Positions 57,183-64,000 of a stretch of DNA of 64,000 bases are shown one piece after another. Below the pieces are notes generated by a model. That model had not been told where the DNA came from. It saw only the letters and a list, made by a program, of their open reading frames with translations, and searched no databases. Source of the stretch: Pezizomycotina sp. ARF18 (Eukaryota > Ascomycota); assembly GCA_002224055.1 (NCBI GenBank), contig AZLU01000067.1:62001-126000 (forward strand), given 5' to 3'. Position 1 is the first letter of the stretch. The number at the start of each line of letters is the position of its first letter. The position numbers and the translations under genes are program-made.

Positions 57183-57913
57183 ATGAATATTCTAGTACGT
57201 TCGGGCCCGGGAGGGTATGGACTAGAATGTCTCGTGCTCCTCTGGATGCTTCTTGACCCTGCTCCAGAATCAAAACCTAACTTGCAAGCGTCACAAGCTG
57301 GCAACTCAAAAGAAGGAAGATATCCGCATAGCCTCAAAACTTCCAAACCCCGGCTAGAGTCTCATGGAAAAATGGGACTCTTGTATCGGCAAGTTTGTCC
57401 TCCTTTGAAGGGGATTAAGAATCATCAGTATGTGACCTCATCCGGAACGGGAACGGCAAAATATCGCCGACTATCAGAACCCTATCACCAACTCAGAAGC
57501 CTTTGAGTCAAAGAGGCGCCAATCGTCCGATTCGAACAGCAGTACATGTAGCACAACCTGTTCCATCGGACTTCAGGGGAGCTAGCCGATCAATCCGTCA
57601 CTGCGCTGAGGGCGGGAAGTCACTGGAAGTTGTTTTTTCCAAACTTGCTGAGACGACACGATTCGATCACATTATAGAGGACATTTCCAGCGACACCACG
57701 GCGAGGGCGATGGGAGGCTCAGGGAATGGAGGAACGCTCATAATGGCGAGGACGTCCAGAAAAATCGCCTGGAGCTTATTAGGTTTCTTTACACGGCATT
57801 TACGAGTAATTTATTGGAAGCTTAACCGGGTGCCTGCATTTTTGATTTCGATGCATCCTGTCAATACATGTCAACTTTGGGCGTCTTCCAGACGATGCTT
57901 ATTCGCTTTGTAG
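57183..57913 (+). CDS. Hypothetical protein, possible secreted (low support)
   Basis: Two adjacent open frames. The first (57183-57506) contains a hydrophobic run near its start (LECLVLLWMLL) followed by a polar, Lys/Ser/Pro-rich region. In the other frames a Ser/Thr/Cys-rich stretch (SSDSNSSTCSTTCSIG) overlaps the junction near 57520-57570. The second frame (57503-57913) ends in a basic hydrophobic segment (SRKIAWSLLGFFTRHLRVIY). Position and strand would make it the next gene after E, but I cannot confirm a signal peptide plus helix, so I do not count it as a member of that group. Confidence 0.25.
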
Positions 57914-58026
57914 TATTGTAAAATTCAAGTAATCTTCTATATAGCGCACCCTTTTGTTTATTCATTGAAAGGCTCGTGTCATGATATTTGTGATTGATGA
58001 AGAAATTGCCGTCCCCGCCCGGCGTT

Positions 58027-59571
58027 CTAGCGCACCGTTGACGATGGATGAGGCGGCGGCTCGTTCTCCAATTCTATATCTATTTTTTGCGAAGAAGATA
58101 ACCGGTTTCGAACCAAATTTAGTTGAAGCTTCATGGCACCATGTCCCATAGATTTGCCAAAGTGGCCCGCTGTGCCCTTGCAATGGTAGAACGCACCCCT
58201 GCTAACCGGTCTATCGGTATCCTCCGCGTTAACATTCAACTCTTCAATCGTAATATCACGCTCTCGGAGATGAAAAGCCTGCTCCGACGCTTGTTGTGCT
58301 GTGGTTGTGAGCCGGAGCCATCGCTAGAGTGGCTCGGATTGGATTCAAAGCCTGTGGTCGCCCGATTCGCGGACCGAGTATTGGTCCTCAGGTGGACGAA
58401 GAGGATCCGAAGAAGGGGTAAGGAGCCGGCAATGATCACCAGTTTGGCTCTGCGACAAAAAGGTAGAACAAATCGGGGGAGTAGCGCGTCCAGTCAGGTT
58501 TGAGTTGGTAGGCCTGTATGGACCAAATGCGCACAAAGGACGTTACGCATACCCTTCGTGAAGCGGAAACCCACAACGGTTAGTGATCAGCAGTGAAACA
58601 TCATTGATGAAGCAGGAAGCGAGTATAAACATGAAAGAATAAAGAAAGTATCCAACTTTCAGTGCGCCCACAGCGAATAATGCGACCAAAGCCACTTTCT
58701 TTCCAACACTTAAATTGCGCATGGGGATCACGATGCTCAGGGGGATAATAAGTATTATAGCATCCGTGACAACATTAAACACCGAAGCAAAGATGTCCCA
58801 GATGTTACTATCCGGACAATCCTCCCACACATTCTCCAAGTCGTTCCAGTAATCTATGGGATGCAATCAAATATGGAACTGAAGATGGTTATCAAGTTCC
58901 CAACTACGACAAAGGCAGCAATTGCGTAGCAAGCCCACCGAAACCGCTTAGAGCACCAGAAATAAAGGGAGGTGTAGGTTTGCAGGAACCGAGTTTATAG
59001 GTAGCATTGATACATTGTAAACCAGATAACGAAAGATGACCATCTGAGTATTACGTGGTTTTCGCGCTGAGAGACGTCATAGAATTGCTTCCCTGAGCCG
59101 CCCTTTTCTGCATTAGAACAAAACTAAGCATCAAGCTATTGTAAACACGAGAGCGCCTAGCTTTCAGAGACTTACTTATGTATTGAAACCCCGTTATAAC
59201 AAAGGTGTTCATCTAGAATACGAAGATCAACGTCAATGGCGCTATTTCAATCTCAACAATTACGGAACGATGACACTTACAGCACCGAAAATAAAAAGCC
59301 AATCTTCCAGCTGGAGCTTCCCGCTCAACAAGAAAAGGCGTGAAGAAATCCTCATACCAAGGACGATAGTCATTATGACTGTTAAAGCCAAACCGGCGGC
59401 CGTTACTCCAGAGTTGACCACACTATGATCGAGGCTAAGGTCATTAGTCTCAGAACATGCCCCAGTAGCGTTGGCGCGGCCCCGGAGTTTATACCTCCAA
59501 ACTGACGATCTAACTACTAGATGGGAATTTGAAAGAGGAAGATGCTGAAGTGGAAGTTTCTCAAAAGGCAT
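58027..59571 (-). CDS. Fungal rhodopsin-domain integral membrane protein 3
   Basis: A third member of the family. It starts near 59571; the N-terminal frame contains LDHSVVNSGVTAAGLALTVI and MRISSRLFLLSGKLQLEDWL, the first helix and the following Arg/Asp-Trp loop. Next come RFLQTYTSLYFWCSKRFRWA and IAAFVVVGNLITIFSSIFDC, then HPIDYWNDLENVWEDCPDSN, IWDIFASVFNVVTDAIILII, PLSIVIPMRNLSVGKKVALV and ALFAVGALKV. A later frame has IIAGSLPLLRILFVHLRTNT, the family's last helix. The polar tail includes ELENEPPPHPSSTVR with a stop at 58027. Introns are likely around 59250-59150 and 58640-58560. Frame slips are present but fewer than in the other two rhodopsin-domain genes. Confidence 0.8.
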
Positions 59572-62500
59572 GTAGGTGTATCTAAAAAGGTATTGAGAAA
59601 GCTAGCCAGATATGTTGAGTCTCACCCAGTTTTTGTAATACTTAGCCGTGAGTAAAATAAAAGATCTGTGAGTCTCGGCAGTCAGAACACTGAGGATACA
59701 TGTATGTTTTCTCAAAAGCCACATATGTACAAAGAATAGAAGACTAGAGGAGGAACAGTGACAAAAGGAACTGGTTTGTAATTGATTCTGTGGATTCTGT
59801 CACAACATACTCCAAAGGAAGAAAGGAGCTGGTGAAAATATTAACAACGTGGATATTTTGGCCTTCGATAATAAAAAGAGACTCCTGAGCTTCGTCACTT
59901 TGTATTCTCTTGTGGTATAACGTGGGCTAATTCGGCACTTTTCAGGTTCAGAGAATGAGTGATGATCAAGAGATTGAGAAACGGAGCGGACTGACCGAAT
60001 ACAAGCGTGCTTACTCTCATTGATGGATAATGATGCCATACTGGAGCTTGCGTGGAGAAATCGAAGAAAATGACGAAGCTTCCAGCTTGATCCACGACTA
60101 ACCGCCCTCAGACCGTTGACCACGGCCGATCATGATCTTCAAAAAAAAGCATACTTAAACAGCCTCTTAGTTTCTTGCATTCGTTTGTATTCTCTTCGGA
60201 AATCTTGCGAAAGTAGCCTCACCGTATGGAAGCGAGCTCCGTCGAACTCGAACGGAGGCAAAGGAGTAAGGCGTATATTCTCCAATCAATCACGCAAAAA
60301 CCTCCCGCAGGGTCAGTATAGCAACAGCAGTAAAGGTGAGCACGGAGTATTTCCAGCCCTTGAATTTTAGCAAAGCTTGCGGAGGATTCCTGTCAAGGAA
60401 CACTCGAAGCCTTTGGGCTTAGAATAGTTGTTGTGTTAAGTCCGAGTTGTGAATTGTGAGAATCCTTCAGATAATCTTCAAGGGCTTGATAAAGCAGACG
60501 ATAGGCTTTTCCTGATCGCTTTCACTCTTTCTAAGAATAGGGATAAAGGATCATGGCGTAATTCGGACAAACTTGAGGACGGTAGCGTGATCCAGCCATT
60601 TGAAGAACGGAACAATCCTACGATCAAGCTGGCGCTGAAATCTTCAAAACGTTTAATCATCGGAAATAAAACACTTCCTCACTCTTAGAGACCTCAAACG
60701 CTTCTGAGCGAAGAAGAGAATTAAACTTGAATCCCCTAGGAGCAGTGGCATCAGTGATTGAGTATAAACCATGGAAACTTGAAAAATTCTAATGCGTATC
60801 ACAACAATGAGAGGTAAGCTAAATTAGCAATTGCGAAAGGGGAGCAACTCGCGCCCAAGGAGATGATATCCTCTGATAGAAAAATGTAATTTGGTATCAT
60901 TTGCCGAGTACAAGCATCCTTTGCCGATTTGACTAAGATTAATCAAGTCAATATGCGTGGTCGGAGCAACGGGGGAACTGTATCCCACGTCCATATCCCG
61001 ACTTTATTGACGTCGGTAAGCCAGAGATATTTCCTACCAACCAGGTACCTTGAAATAACACCTTCGGGCGGGGGTAATTAAGGTGAGATGTGAAAGCATA
61101 TCACACTTTGATGGCTCGAACATCTAATCCCAGGAAGCAGTCAAATCAAGGACACAGCACTTATTCCTTAGGTTTCCCTCTCATACTACTTAGCAGCAGC
61201 TGAATTGCGTTTCTTATTAGCAACAATTTTGCTTTGATATACCGAATTCACAAATACGGGTATTAATGTCAAAGAACGTGGTTCTGTAAGATGGAGCCTC
61301 CAAATAACCGGTACATCGTGATTCGACTCCCTCATTGTATTGGCTTGATACGTGAGAGGTCTAAGCTGAGAGCAGAGCAAATTTCCCAAAGACGATCACC
61401 GCTGTTCAGCTGGATGCCATATAAAAACTTGAATAGCACGCTTATTATGTGACAAGATTTACGCCGGCAAGTTGACCCAGATACAAGCTGCAGATTGAGG
61501 TGCTCATAGACGACAGGATTTGGCCGGCCCCACGGTTCAGCAAGTTTACATTGTAAAATTCCCATTCAAGAGTGCACGTATTTTCCTCGACCATGAGCCA
61601 TGAATCTTGAAGCTAAGCCTTTAATGCTTCCGCAGTGGGATTCGGAATCATTTGTACATTTCAAGATTGAGCTGTTAATTTTATCCATTTTACGACTTTA
61701 GTAGATATCATGAAATAAATAGATCTCCAACTCAAACAAGTCTCATGTATGGAAACACGAAAGCCATTCAGACGCGCAGTTCAACTCGCGTCGGGATGTT
61801 TCTCTCCGCTTCCATCTTAGAAGAGCCAGTGGTGAACGAGGGCATTATTAAAACGGAGTTAAGAAACAGCAGGCTGTGTGATGTTTTTAAAGAGCCTATT
61901 CAATAACGATTATAGAAACGTCTTACTTCCCTTGCAGGTAAGCACTTGCGCACGGAATCGCCAGCGCCACATAATTATAAACTTTCGGTTGCCGGAATCG
62001 CTTACCGATGACGAGAATCCACAGAGGCTGAGCCTTCCTCGAGGCTCGGTCCCTCGGACCCTCGGAACTTAATAATGATAATAATATTACCACGTGAGCA
62101 AACGCCTGGAAGCGGAGAATTATTCCTGGGTACCACCAGAGTAAGCAGAAAAATTTCTAATATACGCCGTCTGCATAGAAAGTACAATGCGCTAGCAAGT
62201 AGATATAATCTTAGAAACAATAAGCTGTCCGGAATGTTAGCGTAAACAGGCTTCTGCAAGCTAAGCTTCTGAGCGCTGAGCGCTGAGCCCTAGGCCCCGC
62301 CGTTAGGGCAGCCGTCAAATAAACAAACAAACAAACGGAAAAAGCATGCCGCGTACTCCCGTGAGTTGTTAGTGTTTCTAGTTACTATTCCGGGCCCCAG
62401 TATTTGCAATTACAGAACGTAGTTCCCGGGCTGACACTGATAGCCTCGTAACATGATGAAAAGTATAGCACTACAGGCTGTAAGACTCCTAGCTGCTTGG
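59572..62500. other. Gene-poor interval
   Basis: No supported gene in about 3 kb. Overlapping short frames at 59800-60690 and 61186-61565 have no motifs. Near 62268-62290 three copies of a gagcgct-like heptamer lie in tandem, and an (aaac)n microsatellite follows at about 62320-62336. Confidence 0.45.
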
Positions 62501-62531
62501 GTCGAAGCATAGATTCCACTTCTCAATCGGC

Positions 62532-62691
62532 TATAAAAAGCCCTTCAACTCCCCGTCCAGAACAACATTTTTATTCACCATCACACAGCAACATCTCAAC
62601 AATCCACTACCATCCTCGACAATCTTAAACAGATTCACTTCTCTCTTACAATCTTCCAATCTTTAACAAGTTCAACCAACTACAATCCACA
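62532..62691 (+). promoter_or_regulatory. TATA box and CA-rich leader
   Basis: tataaaaa at 62532-62539 lies about 150 bp before the ATG at 62692. The leader between is rich in C, A and T with few G (ccatcacacagcaacatctc), as in strongly expressed fungal genes. Confidence 0.65.
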
Positions 62692-63096
62692 ATGAAGGTC
62701 GCCATCATTGCCTCTGTCTTTGCCCTCGCTGCCGGCGTCATCGCAGCCCCCGCCCTGCTCCTGAAGCTGCTCCTGTCGCAGTCGCTGAGCCTGTCGCTGC
62801 TCCCGAAGCCCGTCGCCGACGCCGCTCCCATCGAGCGCCGCGACCGATACGAAGACGGCCACCGCTACTGGCGCGACAACGACTACTACTACTACTACCG
62901 TGGCGGATGGTACAGGTACTTCTACCGTGGTCGCTACTACAACCACTACGACAGCCGCCGCACGAGTACTACTAAGCGACTCGCCAGCTTTCGCCTTCTC
63001 GCTTTACGATTAGTCAACAACGAAAGCAGTTCGGAGAAGACACTCTTGGGGATGTTTAGATACCAGATAGATCGTAGATGGATAGGTGGTTTATGA
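62692..63096 (+). CDS. Tyr-rich small secreted protein
   Basis: Starts MKVAIIASVFALAAGVIAAP, a strong signal peptide; the ATG context (CACAATGAAG) is good. After a one-base slip the frame gives PEAAPVAVAEPVAAPEA, a typical Ala/Pro/Val pro-region. After a second slip it gives ADAAPIERRDRYEDGHRYWR, then DNDYYYYYRGGWYRYFYRGR and YYNHYDSRRTSTTKR. ERR may be a Kex2-like processing site. The end at 63096 is the first stop in this frame; a third slip after TTKR could move it. Such Tyr/Gly/Arg-rich secreted proteins occur in fungal cell walls and among effector-like proteins; no specific function is claimed. It stands alone with a TATA promoter, suggesting strong or regulated expression. Confidence 0.7.
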   Translation: MKVAIIASVFALAAGVIAAPALLLKLLLSQSLSLSLLPKPVADAAPIERRDRYEDGHRYWRDNDYYYYYRGGWYRYFYRGRYYNHYDSRRTSTTKRLASFRLLALRLVNNESSSEKTLLGMFRYQIDRRWIGGL

Positions 63097-64000
63097 AGGG
63101 ATGTTTTAGCATAGGATACATTCATTTTCACGATTTTCATTCGCATTTGCTTAGACTTATTGCATGCATTATGGGAGCAAAGAGCACTTTTTCTTTGTAA
63201 TTCTTTCCATTTTTTTTGTATTTCTTAAAAATTATCCATTCCTTTGCATTGTTAGCATTATCAAATTAAAGACACAATTGTTTTTTTAAAAATCTTTCTC
63301 TTAGATTATTTCCGTGATTGACTGTGAATATCTGATACTCGAGTAATTCAAAGCAATTCTCCGGATCAAGGGAATTAGAGGTCAAGCTATTGACTCTAAT
63401 CCTACATGCGCTAAGCTAACGAAGAGAATGCCCGATTTCCGACGAAGCCGTCGCTTTGTTTGTAAGTTCTTATGTAAATTCAGCCCTGAAGACCTAGTGA
63501 AAGTGCGTCTAGTTAGACTTTGAACCCAAATACCTGCTATCCTATCTACTAGCAGTTTTCTTGACGACATACATTTGATGAAGGGGACATCCTGAGGGGC
63601 TGGTCCCCTGCCAGTGACAATACTGTTGAGAAGGAGGGAAAAGAATCACGCTCGATCGATTTCGTTACGCGATAGTATGACTTTTCAAATTAGATACAGA
63701 CATAGATACCCGGATGGACAAGATCGCTGGATTGATCTCATAGTGAAGCTCCGGTATCCGGCTCAGAGGCGATCATAGGCTGCGGGTGTGTCGCTTTGGC
63801 ATTCGATCATCAATCCCATTCCAATATCTAGTTTTTTTTACCACTCAGCCGGTAAGATGCATGAGGCATTAGTGAGAAATATCTTCAGGGGAATTCTGTA
63901 CTTTACCGCCGATCCTCTGCCTGTCAAAAGTGCCTGCACAAATCCCAATTCTCAAGTAGTAGAACGGCACTCTTCCTTACGCCATAAGCGATCCTCTAGC
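63097..64000. other. 3' edge of window, no supported gene
   Basis: AT-rich 3' flank of the Tyr-rich gene up to about 63360, then unremarkable sequence. A 62-codon minus frame at 63382-63570 has no motifs. Confidence 0.5.

Noticed and set aside
57183-57913. Seventh member of the signal-peptide/single-helix array
   Set aside because: Position fits, but no convincing signal peptide plus membrane helix could be read, so it is listed only as hypothetical.
1-64000. CRISPR arrays, rRNA, bacterial operons
   Set aside because: No spaced direct repeats or rRNA-like sequence; introns and gene types show a fungal nuclear genome.

Overview
The window looks like nuclear DNA of a filamentous ascomycete (Pezizomycotina). 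The grounds are short introns with GT..AG ends and CTAAC-like branch sites, a HET-domain gene, three fungal rhodopsin-domain membrane genes, a NACHT gene, and a Ty1/copia fossil whose interior has lost nearly all CpA/TpG dinucleotides, the mark of repeat-induced point mutation (RIP). The class within Pezizomycotina cannot be told from the sequence.

Layout. 0.6-3.2 kb: a frame-disrupted HET-domain gene facing a small membrane/coiled-coil gene. 6.5-8.2 kb: rhodopsin-domain gene 1. 9.8-10.6 kb: a GFA/CENP-V-like zinc enzyme in four exons. 15.0-18.1 kb: a NACHT protein with disordered ends. 18.7-20.3 kb: a strongly purine-skewed stretch. 20.4-22.4 kb: a conserved zinc-finger gene. 26.1-27.8 kb: a coiled-coil gene with minisatellites. 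29.3-30.7 kb: a GDS/DxxH esterase-like membrane protein. 31.4 kb: a GMC oxidoreductase scrap. 32.2-33.7 kb: rhodopsin-domain gene 2.

38.3-56.1 kb is the most unusual part. Six small plus-strand genes each appear to encode a signal peptide, a short ectodomain, one membrane helix and a cytosolic tail. Five of them form a head-to-tail array with gaps of about 0.7-0.9 kb once the copia insertion is subtracted. Between the first and second lie two minus-strand paralogues that read as secreted pepsin-fold proteins without the first catalytic Asp. Together they suggest a small-receptor or surface-protein locus paired with pseudoproteases, not a set of unrelated genes. At 45,284-50,360 a complete but dead, RIP-mutated copia element sits just after one of the array genes; its two LTRs form a complementary mutational mosaic.

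58.0-59.6 kb: rhodopsin-domain gene 3. 62.7-63.1 kb: a Tyr-rich small secreted protein with a clear TATA promoter. The rest is gene-poor.

A caution for every gene: otherwise well-conserved host genes repeatedly change frame by one base, usually in short homopolymers. That looks more like a base-calling or assembly problem than independent decay, so the gene boundaries given are envelopes over frame changes.
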